In this document: one piece after another, positions 42,705 through 53,109 of the stretch
How the letters are laid out: each line of letters starts with the position of its first letter
Position numbering within the stretch: the stretch's first letter is position 1
Assembly (NCBI RefSeq): GCF_000715075.1
Contig: NC_134089.1
Coordinates: 109,933,157-109,997,156, forward strand
Direction of reading: 5' to 3'
DNA length: 64,000 nt
Source of the DNA: Nicotiana tabacum
Lineage: Eukaryota; Streptophyta; Magnoliopsida; Solanales; Solanaceae
Made by a program: the position numbers and the translations under genes
The notes under the pieces: model-generated
What the model was told of the DNA's origin: nothing
Seen by the model: the letters and a program-made list of their open reading frames with translations, nothing else
Database searches by the model: none

Positions 42705-43295
42705 TTCTTCTCCAGGCGGGCACCTGATTGCTGACCCTTTAAATGTTTTCCTTTGACTATTGTTTCTTTTCCTCTATTCTCCAAGCGGGCTCCTGACTAC
42801 TTGAAATTTGAATTGTATTCCCTTATTCTCCAGGTGGGTTCCTGATTGCTGAAACTCGAAATGTATTCCCTTATTCTCCATGTTGGGCTCCTGATTGCCG
42901 AAACTTGAGCTGTATTCCCTTGTTCTCCAGGTGGGCTCCTGATTGCTGAAACTTTGAACTGTATTCTCTTGTTCTCCAGGTGGGCTCTTGATTTCAACAA
43001 AATAGACAAAAACAAAGAATATTTCTGCCCCAGTTTGGTAGCTGGGTATATATATGAGTGTAAACTAAATCAAGTTACCAAACATCAGTAAGAACTTGAA
43101 AGCGGAAACTTGAATTGTACTCCCTTGTTCTCCAGGTGGGTGCCTGATTGCTGAAACTTGAACTGTTGCTCCTTGTTCTCCAGGTGGACGCCTGATTGCT
43201 GATACTTTAACTGTTGTTCCTTGTTCTCCAGGTGGACGCCTGATTGCTGATACTTCAACTGTTGTTCCTTGTTTTCCAGGTGGACGCCTGACTTC
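42705..43295. repeat. 47-50-bp tandem repeats in element B 3' UTR, two arrays
   Basis: CCAGG-type cores at about 42713, 42781, 42829, 42876, 42926 and 42976, then 43133, 43181, 43229 and 43277. Each array is followed by an ATAGACAAAAA...TTTGGTAGCTGGG block, so a larger segment of about 300 bp was also duplicated. The core CCAGGTGG.C.CCTGATT is shared with A's 47-bp repeat but the spacer differs. Confidence 0.8.
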
Positions 43296-43399
43296 AAAAA
43301 AAATAGACAAAAAAAAAAGAAAATTTTCTGCCTCAGTTTGGTAGCTGGGCGCATCTGTGAGTGTAAAACTGAAGCATATTACCAAATATTAATATGAAT

Positions 43400-43825
43400 T
43401 TGAAAGTTAGGTCCTATTATCCATGAGGGTCCTGACAACTCTTAACTAAACGACAATTTTTATAAATCTAAGCTATATCTTTTAAAGGCATGACTTCTGC
43501 TAAATCTTGTTATCTAAACCAGTTTTAAACTATGTCCTATTATCCAGGAGGGTCCTGATAACTTACGCATACTTTGAAGCCAACTTATATTCCTTTTGGT
43601 GCACATTTGTCCTATATTTACTACTTATGATTGTTTTAAAGTTTAACCTAGGTCCCATTTTCCAGGAGGGTCCTGAAAACTTCAAATTAAATCCTATCCT
43701 AGCAATAAAAGTTTTAAAGCCAACTTATATTCTTTTGGGGGTACATTTATACTTGATCTTGCTACTCATGATTGTTTTAAATTTTAAACTAAGTCCCATT
43801 TTCCAGGAGGGTCCTGAAAATTTAT
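43400..43825. repeat. Longer-unit repeat with CCAGGAGGGTCCTGA core
   Basis: Cores at about 43421, 43543, 43662 and 43803, spaced about 119-141 bp, with AT-rich spacers that are partly shared (CCAACTTATATTC, ATGATTGTTTTAAA). CAGGA-ggg-TCCTG is a perfect short hairpin. The 43507-44004 open frame crosses the array and is not a credible gene. Confidence 0.7.
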
Positions 43826-44549
43826 ATGATCAAACCTGCATGGTACTTTCTTCCCTCACAGGGTGCTTCCTGAAGCAAATGCCATCTTGCCCCTGTTTCA
43901 TATCAAAGAAAATCTTGTCAGTTCAAAACGTGGTGGTTAGTTATGGCATTCTTGCTGGGGAGGGTTTTCTCTTTACCTTGCTTTGCTTCAACAGACTGCC
44001 TTGAACTGGTCGAAAGGACTGTTTTGACCTCATGAATGATCCTCAACTGCAGGATCTCCAACTGTTGTTTTTACTTCTGACCTTTCTATGTGAACTCGTA
44101 TATATCCCATGCCATTACTGAAAAAATTCCATCGATTCCACTTTTGCTTACACCCTATGTCTCATTTTTCATCATATTATCTCTAGTATGTCCTAGCCGT
44201 ATTTTTCTTTGTGCAAATTTTGAATCTTGGTGGTATACTTTGACAATCCTTCTTATTTGTTGGAACAATGCTAGCCTTGGAAGAGCTTTAGGGGAGTAAA
44301 AATTAACAGCAATGAAATGTGATGATTTTGAGAATTAAGAATAAAGAAGAAAATCCAGATTTGGATGACTGTTAGAGATAGGAAAAAGGAACTTATCTGA
44401 GCAGAGTCACTGGCACCAATGATCATGGTATGTATTTTGGATTAATCAGCCCACTCTATTTAACCAATCTCCTTTACAATTGTTTTACTTTGTTCTCCAA
44501 GATTTCCACAACCCAATTTTACTTTTCGCCAACTTACGGACCTTGTTCG

Positions 44550-44745
44550 ACTTGCGGTGCCCTAAAGGGTTTTCACTGACAAACCTCTCTCATTTGTTTG
44601 TTCCTCAATTCTTTGTTGCCTTATGGTGCCCGCGAAGGTTTTCACCGATAAGACTCTCTCATTTTTACTTTCTCTCAGCTTTTGTCGCCTCATGCTGCCC
44701 GTGAGGGTTTTCACCCATAAGACTCTCTCATTTTCATTACTTTTC
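44550..44745. repeat. ~69-bp tandem repeat, three copies (as in element A)
   Basis: GGTGCCC...GGTTTTCAC cores at 44556, 44625 and 44694, each followed by TAAGACTCTCTCATTT or a variant. Homologous to 10895-11035. Confidence 0.75.
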
Positions 44746-45023
44746 CTACTTGGACCAGAGTGTTATCCTGATATGAATCACCTTTATTTGCTCAAATTGG
44801 CATCTCTCGAAGACTGATCGGAAGGTCTTTCTTTGGACCGTAATATGGGCTTTTGGATGGGGTTAGAAAGAAAAGGGTATCGAAGGCTCAAAACAATTTG
44901 ACATGGGTTTAAAATTACAACTCTTGGAATCACATTTCTTATTACAAGTACAACTTCTGCCCCAGTTTCTTGCTTGGGGATCTTTTGATATTTTATTTTA
45001 CTATGGTCGAGCCGTGAGGCTGC

Positions 45024-45058
45024 CTACGTATCCTTAACAGGAATCAGGTCAAACGTAG
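45024..45058 (-). other. Recurrent stem-loop module, copy B2
   Basis: CTACG (45024-45028)/CGTAG (45054-45058) and TCCT (45031-45034)/AGGA (45039-45042). It lies between the integrase end and 3' UTR, as A2 does. Confidence 0.55.
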
Positions 45059-45084
45059 TTCACACCCGAATTTCCTTGTTGTTA

Positions 45085-45230
45085 TACTTTCTCTTTCCAC
45101 TTCTTTTCTTTTCTCTTTTTATTTTTTTTGTTGTTTTGTTGTTTTTTCTTTTCTTTTCTTCTCTTTTTTTTCTTTTTTTTTCTTTTCTCATTCTTTTTTT
45201 CCTCTCTCTCTTTTTATTCTTCACTTATCT
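45085..45230. repeat. Pyrimidine-rich low-complexity tract
   Basis: C/T run on the plus strand, A/G in the element RNA; same place as 11365-11515 in A. Confidence 0.8.
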
Positions 45231-45600
45231 TTCCTGCTTGTATTTATGATCTTAGCTACTGATCCCGAAAGAGGGGTATAAAAGAAATAAATGAGGCTCA
45301 AAAGGGGGAACAAAGGGTGAAGTGTTTAGATAGCATAACAAATTGCCTTCGTCATTCCAATATTCAAAATAATGCCAAATACAAACAATCAACAGTTATA
45401 ACAAAGAAACCATACATAATATCTTTTTACTGCGTCAGAATTGATAGCCATGTCTATGCATTTTCTTCGATATCTATTAAACATAAAGCACCATTGGACA
45501 ATACTCTGGTCACAGTGAATGGCTCTTGCCAATTTGGGGCGAACTTGCCTTTCGCTTCAGCCTGGTGTGGAAGGATACGTTTCAACACCTACTGGCCCAC

Positions 45601-46356
45601 TTAAAACTTCCGGGGACGTACCTTTTTGTTGTATGCTCTTGCCACTCTCTTTTGATATAACTGGCCATGACATACTGCTGTTAATCTTTTTTCATCAATC
45701 AAATTCAACTGCTCCAAACGGGTCTTGATCCACTCATTATCATCAATTTCAGCCTCAGCGACAATCCTAAGGGATGGGATTTCAACTTCCGCAGGTATCA
45801 CTGCTTCAGTTCCATATACCAACAAATAAGGTGTTTCACCTACTGAAGTACGGATAGTACTGCGATATCCCAACAACGCAAATGGTAATTTTTCGTTCCA
45901 TTGCCTCGAACCTTCTACCATTTTTCGAAGTATCTTCTTTATGTTTTTGTTGGCTGCCTCGACTGCTCCATTCGCCTTGCGACGATATGGGGTAGAATTG
46001 CGATGTGTAATCTTAAACTGTTGGCATACCTCTTCCATCAATTTACTGTTAAGATTAGCACCATTATCCGTAACGATCACCTTTGGGATGCCGAATCGAC
46101 AGATGATATTTGAGTGAACAAAATCGACCACTGCTTTCTTGGTCACTGATTTGAAAGTTTTAGCCTCAACCCACTTGGTGAAATAATCAATGGCTACCAG
46201 AATGAGCTTGTGCCCGTTGGATGCTGCTGGCTCAATTGGTCCAATGACATCCATGCCCCAAGCAACGAAGGGCCATGGTGCCGACATTGTGTGTAATTCC
46301 GATGGTGGAGAATGAATCAAATCTCCGTGTATCTGGCACTGATGACATTTGCACAC
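45601..46356 (-). CDS. Integrase core, element B (fragment)
   Basis: 251 residues with CHQC (end of the zinc-binding domain), WGMDVIGPIEP, VTDNGANLNS and GAVEAANKNIKKIL, which supply the D, D and E of the integrase core. It ends at a TAA just after VRPRKF, where A has Glu; homologous sequence continues to about 45430 with further damage. It starts after a stop in the zinc-binding domain (about 46375). In A the same protein is open over 450 residues. Confidence 0.85.
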   Translation of the reverse strand: MCKCHQCQIHGDLIHSPPSELHTMSAPWPFVAWGMDVIGPIEPAASNGHKLILVAIDYFTKWVEAKTFKSVTKKAVVDFVHSNIICRFGIPKVIVTDNGANLNSKLMEEVCQQFKITHRNSTPYRRKANGAVEAANKNIKKILRKMVEGSRQWNEKLPFALLGYRSTIRTSVGETPYLLVYGTEAVIPAEVEIPSLRIVAEAEIDDNEWIKTRLEQLNLIDEKRLTAVCHGQLYQKRVARAYNKKVRPRKF

Positions 46357-46560
46357 AAAATTGATACAATCTCACTCCATGGTAAGCCAATAATAGCATG
46401 CTCGGAGAAATTTCTTTGCCAACACATACCCGCTCATATGTGGTCCGCAGACTCCCGAATGTACTTCGAACGTGACAGCCGTAGCTTGTCTGGCATCTAT
46501 GCATCTTAATAATCCAAGGTCTGGTGTTCTCTTATACAAAACTCCTCCACTTAAGAAGAA

Positions 46561-46989
46561 TCAATTTGTCAACCGTCGAATTGTTCTCTTTTGATCCCCC
46601 GTGGCTTTCACTGGATATATCCCCATTCTGATGTACTCCTTGACATCGTGGAACCATGGTTCGCCATCAAGTTCTTCTTCAATCATGTTACAATAAGCAT
46701 GCTGATCTCGAACTTGAATATGCAGTGGATCGACATAAGCTTTGTCTGGATGGTGCAACATTGATGTCAGGGTAGCCAAAGCATCGGCGACCTCATTATG
46801 GACCCTTGGAATATGCCTGAACTCCACTGATCGAAACCGTTGACAAAGATCATGTAAACATTGTCGGTACGGTATGAGCTTCAAGTCTCGCGTTTCCCAT
46901 TCTCCTTGAATTTGATGCACCAGAAGATCCGAGTCTCCCAAGACCAAGATTTCCTGGATATTCCTGTCTGCAGCTAGCCTTAGACCCAA
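46561..46989 (-). CDS. End of archaeal-type RNase H and start of integrase, element B
   Basis: 142 residues: GLRLAADRN, GDSDLLVHQIQGEWETRDLK and EVADALATL from RNase H, then the linker MLHHPDKAYVDPLHIQVRDQHAYC toward integrase. It ends at a stop after RRLTN, where A reads on. Here RNase H and integrase are in one frame, showing the intact arrangement that A has lost through a single stop. Confidence 0.75.
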   Translation of the reverse strand: MGLRLAADRNIQEILVLGDSDLLVHQIQGEWETRDLKLIPYRQCLHDLCQRFRSVEFRHIPRVHNEVADALATLTSMLHHPDKAYVDPLHIQVRDQHAYCNMIEEELDGEPWFHDVKEYIRMGIYPVKATGDQKRTIRRLTN

Positions 46990-47004
46990 AATACAGGCTT
47001 CATA

Positions 47005-47205
47005 CTAAGCCATGTTGTTGGTGCAATAAAACCGAAGCTGAGCCGTAACAGAATAGTGATGCCCTGTTTCAGAAATAAGCACAGCTCTTATCCCGACTCC
47101 TTTCATGTTGGCAGCCCCATCAAAGAAAAGTTTCCAGCCTGGTTTTTCAATTTGCTCCAGTTCATCGATATGCATCACTTCTTCGTCGGGAAAATAAGTT
47201 CTCAA
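47005..47205 (-). pseudogene. Archaeal-type RNase H, N-terminal part, element B
   Basis: 66 residues with WKLFFDGAANMKGVGI (catalytic Asp) and TNNMA, then a TAG where A has Glu (AEYEA). It is frameshifted from RT by an apparent one-base loss near 47217. Confidence 0.75.
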
Positions 47206-48920
47206 TGGCTCGTAATCTTCATCGACCGGGTTTCGGCCAAATGATCGGCCAATGCTTGGGCTTTCATCGCAGTCCGAGTCACATAGATTATGTCAAACTC
47301 TGTGAGCAAAATCTGCCACTTCGCCAGTTTTCTTGTCGGCATAGGCTTTTGAAAGATATACTTCAATGGATCCAAGCGTGAAATAAGGTAAGTAGTGCAG
47401 GATGACAAATAATGTTTCAATTTCTGTGCCACCCAAGTTAGGGCGCAACATGTCCTTTCCAGGTAAGTGTACTTAACCTCATAAACTGTGAACTTCTTGC
47501 TAAGATAGTAAATGGCTTGTTCTTTCCTGTCGGTGACATCATGTTGCCCCAGTACACAGCCAAATGAATTTTCCAAGACTGTCAAGTAAAGAATCAAAGG
47601 TCTTCCTGGTTCTGGCGGAACCAGCACGGGTAGGTTTGACAAGTATCCTTTTATCTTATCAAATGCTTCTTGACACTCACCAGTCCACTTGATCGCAGCA
47701 TCCTTCTTCAGCAATTTGAAAATAGGTTCACAAGTTGTCATGAGTTGAGCAATAAACCTGCTGATGTAGTTCAACCTCCCTAACAGACTCATCACTTTAG
47801 TCTTGTTCCTTGGAGGTGGTAATTCTTGGATGGCTTTGATCTTTGATGGGTCCAACTCGATGCCTCGCTGGTTGACTATGAATCCCAACAGCTTTCCGGA
47901 TGGAACACCAAATGCGCACTTGGCAGGGTTAAGCTTGAGGTTGTACCTGCGAAGTCTCAGGAAGAATTTCCTCAAATCCCCAACGTGGTTGGCCTGATGC
48001 TTTGATTTTATGATCATATCATCCATGTATACCTCAATCTCCTTATGTATCATGTCATGAAACACTGTAGGCATTGCTCTCATGTAAGTTGCCCCGACAT
48101 TCTTCAAACCAAATGGCATTACTCGGTAGCAATAAGTTCCCCACGGCATGATGAATGTCGTCTTTTCTGCATCTTCTTCATCCATTAAAATCTGATGATA
48201 CCTGGCATAGCAATCCACAAAAGATCCTATCTCATGCTTGGCACAATTATCGATCAAAATATGGATATTGGATAATGGGAAGTTATCCTTCGGACTTGCT
48301 TTATTGAGATTGCGGTAATCAACGCATACTCTGATATTGTCATCTTTCTTTGGCACAGGCACGACATTAGCCAACCAAACAAGATATCGAGTGACCCGAA
48401 TGACCTTTGCATCCAACTGTTTGGTGATTTCTTCTTTAATTTTCACACTCATATCAGTTTTGAATTTCCTCAACTTTTTCTTGACGGGAGGAAACACTGG
48501 ATCGGTGGGTAATTTGTGGACCACTAAATCAGTGCTCAAGCCTGGCATGTCGTCATATGACCATGCAAAAACATCTTTAAATTCGATGAGTGCTCTGATT
48601 AACTCTTCCCGGATCTTTGGCTCGAGGTGGACACTTATTTTAGTCTCCTGGATATTATCTGTGTCTCCTAAATTGACGGCTTCTGTATCATTCAGGTTGG
48701 GTTTGGATTTTTCTTCGAAGTGAATTAACTCCTTACTAATCTCTTCGAAGGCCTCATGCTCATCGTATTCTGATTTGTAATCACAACCTACTTCTTGAAC
48801 TATTATTTCGGAATTAGATTGATTTTTAAGACTGGACTGAGGATTCCTTATGCATTCCATATCACTAGAGCCAGCGTAAAAAGAACTGTACAGAAAAGAA
48901 AAGAAAGAAAAAATTATCAT
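47202..48920 (-). CDS. Reverse transcriptase-RNase H, element B
   Basis: 572 residues, the best preserved RT in the window. VVPVPKK (about 185-191), VDYRNLNKASPKDNFP, SFVDCYARYHQI, MPFGLKNVGATY and catalytic YMDDM at 298-302 are all present. RNase H follows (about 450-545: ILYLTVLENSFGCVLGQHD, AIYYLSKKF, ERTCCALTWVAQKLKHYL), then ALADHLAE, where a one-base loss shifts the frame and it stops at KITSH. Real exon sequence probably starts at 48885 after TTCTGTACAG; the ATG at 48920 lies in the intron. Confidence 0.9.
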   Translation of the reverse strand: MIIFSFFSFLYSSFYAGSSDMECIRNPQSSLKNQSNSEIIVQEVGCDYKSEYDEHEAFEEISKELIHFEEKSKPNLNDTEAVNLGDTDNIQETKISVHLEPKIREELIRALIEFKDVFAWSYDDMPGLSTDLVVHKLPTDPVFPPVKKKLRKFKTDMSVKIKEEITKQLDAKVIRVTRYLVWLANVVPVPKKDDNIRVCVDYRNLNKASPKDNFPLSNIHILIDNCAKHEIGSFVDCYARYHQILMDEEDAEKTTFIMPWGTYCYRVMPFGLKNVGATYMRAMPTVFHDMIHKEIEVYMDDMIIKSKHQANHVGDLRKFFLRLRRYNLKLNPAKCAFGVPSGKLLGFIVNQRGIELDPSKIKAIQELPPPRNKTKVMSLLGRLNYISRFIAQLMTTCEPIFKLLKKDAAIKWTGECQEAFDKIKGYLSNLPVLVPPEPGRPLILYLTVLENSFGCVLGQHDVTDRKEQAIYYLSKKFTVYEVKYTYLERTCCALTWVAQKLKHYLSSCTTYLISRLDPLKYIFQKPMPTRKLAKWQILLTEFDIIYVTRTAMKAQALADHLAETRSMKITSH

Positions 48921-49056
48921 GAATGATAAAGAAAGGGAAACTACATTTCATTGAATGAAACAAGGTTTGCACACTTCAAACAGACTGGAAGATAAAAATC
49001 TGAATTACAACCCTGGAATGATCCAGACAAACTGAAGGAAAATCAAAATAAACTAC
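48886..49056 (-). other. Predicted phase-2 intron between protease and RT, element B
   Basis: Donor TG|GTAGTT at 49056 and acceptor TTCTGTACAG| at 48886; 171 bases. It has the same position and phase as A's intron and holds in-frame stops, so unspliced RNA would end with protease. Confidence 0.65.
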
Positions 49057-49658
49057 CAAGACTCCTTTCGAGTGGGGAGAGGAGTGGCTTTCCAATTATT
49101 AAGCTTTATTTCTGGCCCAACGAATTGAATATCTGCGTTGCTAGGACCTTCATCACTTTCCATCATGTTCACACCATCAAACAACTTTTCAAATCTTTCA
49201 ATTAACTCCTCGTCAGGATTAATCATAGAAATGGGAATTGTTGTTACCGGGCGACTTCTGGTACCGGACTTAACAAATGATTTGGAAAGACGTGGGACTG
49301 GCTTTGGAAGGACCTATGCCTTCTCTTTTAGCTTTCTGGCCTTTCTTATGTCGGCGGTAGTGGGCTTGAATCCCAAACCAAATGTTCCCAAGTTTTCGGA
49401 AAGAGACACCGGATGTATGATGCCTTGCAAAGATGAGCCCAAACCTTTACCGAGTACAAAACCATTCTTCAACATCTCATAGGCTACCATGACTGATTCG
49501 GCGGTTATCTTTGGATTTGGAATGTATTTCCCCTCCGGAACTTTCTCTACCAACGTCGTGTCAGAAACCTGGTAGACCCATGGTCCCTGGTCATCTTCCA
49601 TCTCAATGACTGGTACAATGGCATTGCTGCGAGCACATAAGCTGTCTTCCCCATGCAC
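49057..49658 (-). CDS. G-patch-like tail of protease, element B
   Basis: ILKNGF-type sequence (MLKNGFVLGKGLGSSLQG...GLGFKPT) like A's tail, then KARKLKEKA and a TAG (Trp in A) at 49314. Homologous sequence stays in frame to the predicted intron donor at 49057. It is separated from the protease by a TAA near 49707 (Ser in A). Confidence 0.7.
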
Positions 49659-49706
49659 AACTATTTCTTGTCTATCCCATTCAAATTTGACTACCTGGTG
49701 TAGTGT

Positions 49707-50273
49707 TTATGGGACTGCTTTAGCGGCGTGGATCCATGGTCGACCCAACAGTAAGTTATAGGAAACAGCTATATCCAGCACCTGAAACTCCATCGTGAAC
49801 TCGACTGGCCCTATCGTCAGCTCTAGCACTATGTCCCCAACTGAATCTTTACCTCCGCCGTCAAATCCCCGCACGCAAATACTGTTCTTATGGATCCTCT
49901 CCTCTTCTATTTTTAACTTGCTTAGAGTGGAGAGAGGACAGATGTTTGCGCTTGACCCGTTTTCAACCAATACCCGGGTCACCATAGAGTTTTCACATTT
50001 TAATGTGAGGTAAAGAGCTCTGTTGTGCTCAGTACCTTTTACAGGCAATTCATCATCAGAAAACGTGACTCTGTTTGCTTCGAAGATTTTGTTGGCTATT
50101 TTTTCCAAGTGATTCATGAAGATCTTATCGGGAACGTATGCCTCATTCAAGATCTTCATTAAAGCTTGACGGTGCTCATTCGAATGGATCAATAATGACA
50201 ATAAGGAAATTTGAGCGGGTGTATTTCTTAATTGTTCCACGATAGAGTAATCATGCAGCTTCATCTTCTTCAA
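49707..50273 (-). CDS. Aspartic protease, element B (catalytic Asp replaced)
   Basis: 188 residues: LRNTPAQISLLSLL, ALYLTLKCENSMVTRVLVENGSSANIC and LLGRPWIHAA. At the active site the sequence is VENGSS where A has IDNGSS, so the catalytic Asp is Glu, probably inactive. The frame is bounded by a TAA at 50289 (Glu in A) and at 49707. Confidence 0.82.
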   Translation of the reverse strand: MKKMKLHDYSIVEQLRNTPAQISLLSLLIHSNEHRQALMKILNEAYVPDKIFMNHLEKIANKIFEANRVTFSDDELPVKGTEHNRALYLTLKCENSMVTRVLVENGSSANICPLSTLSKLKIEEERIHKNSICVRGFDGGGKDSVGDIVLELTIGPVEFTMEFQVLDIAVSYNLLLGRPWIHAAKAVP

Positions 50274-50288
50274 GAATTCTTCTGCTTC

Positions 50289-51332
50289 TTATTCAGTTAT
50301 GGCTTTCTTTATGGGTGCTGGATTATTTTTAGCTCTTCTTAACTCCTCGGGAGTAAAACACCTTCCCGAGTGAGTCAAACCCTGTACTTCACAAATTTCT
50401 TCATTGACTTCCTTCCCTTTGTACATCACTGTTACCCGTTCGTAATTCCATGGAATAGCCTTGCTGTCGATTACCGGTAAATGGTTTACTGGCTTGATAA
50501 TAACCTGATTTGTGCGGTCTCCTTCCACGATTATGATGGGTTTGCTGGCCGCTCCCGGTACAATCACCTTTACCCCTTCCTATTTCATTGCAACTTTGCT
50601 TAAAGACCCCTTCTCTACTGCCATATATGGCTCAACACTCTTTTTGCTCTGCTTGAGCACCAACTTTTCATCTGCTGATTGTTCATCTGTCTTGATTCTA
50701 CTGGACCGAATCATCATGACGGTTTGTGATGGCTTCTTGGATTCCCCCTCCGCATGCACTATTTCGATCATATTTGCCTCCTGATGGGCTGACATCGGAT
50801 TCCTGTTGATATCGGGTGCTTCGGGAGCTTGAACTTCAATTCTATTGGTATCAATCAGCTCTTGTATCGCACTTTTCAAGTGCCAGCACTTTTCTGTATC
50901 ATGACCCGGATTACCAGAACAATACTCACAGCTGACAGTATAGTCAAGATTCTTTGGAGGAGGATTTGGCAATTTGGACTGTATCGGCCTTAGCATATCT
51001 AGCTGTTTTAGCCTGTGGAACAGACTAGTGTAGGATTCTCCCAACGGAGTAAAGGTTTTCTTTTTCTGCAACCTTTCACCCTTGAGTGCTTGACTCGGCC
51101 TGAAACTTGGTCCAGGAGTGTTTGGTAGGCTCGTGGATGTGGATAAGTATTTGGTAGGACAGAAGCACGCCATTGAGCGTGGACAGGAGGTTGGTTGTAT
51201 GCTTGTGCATGGTGGACGGAAAAATGAGGTTTTGGTGGGGGATAGTAGTGTTGGGGTGGATTGTGGTGATAAGTTTGTTGGTGGGGTCGAGGTTGATTGT
51301 AGTGGTAAGGTGAACCTCTGGATCCGGACCAA
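50289..51332 (-). CDS. Gag C-terminus with zinc knuckle, linker to protease, element B
   Basis: Frame segments 50580-51332 and 50289-50567 lie in the same frame, separated by a stop. CEYCSGNPGHDTEKC is a complete C-x2-C-x5-H-x4-C zinc knuckle, intact unlike A's. It is followed by IQELIDTNRIEVQAPEAPDINRNP, conserved with A. The N-terminal 90 residues of the open frame are out of register with gag; the true frame enters after a frameshift near 51100. Confidence 0.75.
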
Positions 51333-52183
51333 GTTCCTGAATCAACCATTGTTGCTTCCTCTCTTTTCTTCTTCCCAATCCCTCCTATGCCGCCTTGAAT
51401 AGCCTGAGTAGTCGCTTTGATAGCTGAATAGCTCATGATTTTATTCGATTTGAGGCCTTCTTCTACCATGCCCCCCATCTTTACTACTTCGTTGAATGAC
51501 TTTCCCACAGCTGAGACCAAATGGCCATAGTAAGTAGGTTCCAAAGCCTGTAGGAAATAATCTACCATCTCACTCTCCTTAATTGGGGGATCTACCCTTG
51601 CTGCTTGTTCCCTCCACCGGAAACCATATTCTCTAAAGCTTTCACTGTGATTCTTCTCAAGTTTAGTCAAGGATAGTCGATCTGGAATGATCTCAAGATT
51701 GTATTGGAAATGACAAGCAAATGCTTGCGCCAGATCATCCCATGTGTACCATCTCACATGGTCTTGGCGGGTGTACCATTCCAATGCTGGTCCACTCAAA
51801 CTCTGACTGAAGTAAGCCATTAACAATTTATCTTTTCCTCCAGCTCCCCTCATCTTGCTGCAAAAACCCCTCAAGTGGGCTACTGTATCTCCATGTCTGT
51901 TGTATAGATCAAACTTGGGCATCTTGAAATCGGCCAGAAATTGCACATTTGGGAACAGATATAGGTCCTTGTAGGCCATGCTGACTTGCCCTCTTAAGCC
52001 CCGCATGTCTCGGAATGATTGTTCTAAGCTTTTAACTTTCCTGAACATCTCCTCCTGTTCGGTATTTTTGACTGGTTTATCAGCTTCTATTGGGAGGTCA
52101 AAGCGAGGAGTATATGAATGGGTTTCTGAAGCTTTGAAAGTGGGCTCTGAGGGGTAGTATTGGTTGTCCCGGACCTGGAACAT
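51008..52183 (-). CDS. Gag core, element B
   Basis: 391 residues. The capsid-type segments FKMPKFDLYNRHGD, LEWYTRQDHVRWYTWDDLAQAF, FREYGFRWREQAARVDP and VDYFLQALEPTYYGHL are conserved with A. Upstream of them are KVKSLEQSFRDMRGL and YKDLYLFPNVQF, which are broken in A. A Pro/Tyr/His-rich linker follows; the frame shifts near 51100 before the zinc knuckle. Confidence 0.88.
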   Translation of the reverse strand: MFQVRDNQYYPSEPTFKASETHSYTPRFDLPIEADKPVKNTEQEEMFRKVKSLEQSFRDMRGLRGQVSMAYKDLYLFPNVQFLADFKMPKFDLYNRHGDTVAHLRGFCSKMRGAGGKDKLLMAYFSQSLSGPALEWYTRQDHVRWYTWDDLAQAFACHFQYNLEIIPDRLSLTKLEKNHSESFREYGFRWREQAARVDPPIKESEMVDYFLQALEPTYYGHLVSAVGKSFNEVVKMGGMVEEGLKSNKIMSYSAIKATTQAIQGGIGGIGKKKREEATMVDSGTWSGSRGSPYHYNQPRPHQQTYHHNPPQHYYPPPKPHFSVHHAQAYNQPPVHAQWRASVLPNTYPHPRAYQTLLDQVSGRVKHSRVKGCRKRKPLLRWENPTLVCSTG

Positions 52184-52315
52184 AGGCTCGCTAGGAGATT
52201 TGTGGAGTGTAGCTGGTGGAGGTGCTACGAAGACAGGAGTTACTAGTGGAGGAGGGTATGGAATTGGTTTAGGGGGTGGCGATTGTGGTGTATGAGACGT
52301 GGTGCCCTGGTAGTG

Positions 52316-52560
52316 CTAGTAAATGGGAAAGATCGGGGATAGATCGGTGACAGGATGATCTTGAGTCTGAGACGGTGGTGGGGTGGAAGCAGGGTTAGCA
52401 GGGTAAGCTGGGGGTGATTGTCCTTTAGACCAGGCCTGATATATCTCGACTATCTGTTGCTTAAGTTTGAGCATCCCCTCTTTCATTTTACTGACATCCA
52501 ACTCCTCTACTTCAACATTTGCGTCGACATCCGGGATAGACATGATTTCTGGTATTGGTC
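52316..52560 (-). pseudogene. Gag N-terminus, element B
   Basis: 75-residue open piece from 52543 with the helix MKEGMLKLKQQIVEIYQAW and a Pro-rich linker, homologous to A's 18326-18850. The ATG used by A appears to be CTG here (AHYHYQTRSK homologous to ATHPYNTRSK, just upstream). It ends at a stop and continues in frame into the core at 52183. Confidence 0.65.
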
Positions 52561-53100
52561 CTTTTGATCTGGTTTGGTAATGATAATGTGCCAGTATACT
52601 CTAGATAAACTAACTGCTTGAATTCTCTGAAAAACAACAAACTTGTTAGTTTTTAGAGTTTAATACATATGCAATTACACGTTGGGATGCAATGCACCTA
52701 GGCAATTAACCATTTTCTATCATGTATTTGCTCGGTTGCTTGTGTCATCCTAGCTTTTCCTGACCTTTCCCTTTTATTGTCACTCATGCCTATCTTTGTT
52801 TCCCTCCCCTTTCTTTCATTTTATTCTTTTCTTTTGGTTGTGGTCGAATCTTATGAAGATTGCCTACGTATCATGACCTTGCATGAATCAGACCTTTGCG
52901 TAGTTCTTGCGGACACAATCATTTATTATTTTTAACAAACGAAATAGTACAAAGACAGAAATGACATTACATTTGGACAACACTTTAATAAAATGGTTTA
53001 AAAGACTCAGCATGGACTTAAACTAAAACATGAATATTATATGAAAAGTTCCAACAACTATGACTACGCTTCACTCCACAATCTTTTGCTTTTAACCACT
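52561..53100 (-). other. ORF1-gag spacer of element B
   Basis: No gene. It contains the pyrimidine tract (about 52770-52835) and module B3, as in A. Confidence 0.7.
52864..52903 (-). other. Recurrent stem-loop module, copy B3
   Basis: CTACG (52864-52868)/CGTAG (52899-52903) and TCATG (52871-52875)/CATGA (52882-52886). Counterpart of A3 with one compensatory pair difference. Confidence 0.65.
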
Positions 53101-53109
53101 GGAACATCT

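Noticed and set aside
43065..43385. Open frame with 16-residue peptide repeats (GVHLENKEQQ type)
   Set aside because: It is the 48-bp tandem repeat read in frame; A's related 47-bp repeat cannot keep a frame, so coding is not conserved.
43507..44004. 165-residue plus-strand ORF
   Set aside because: Crosses tandem repeats in element B's 3' UTR, antisense to the element; its repeats mirror the DNA repeats.
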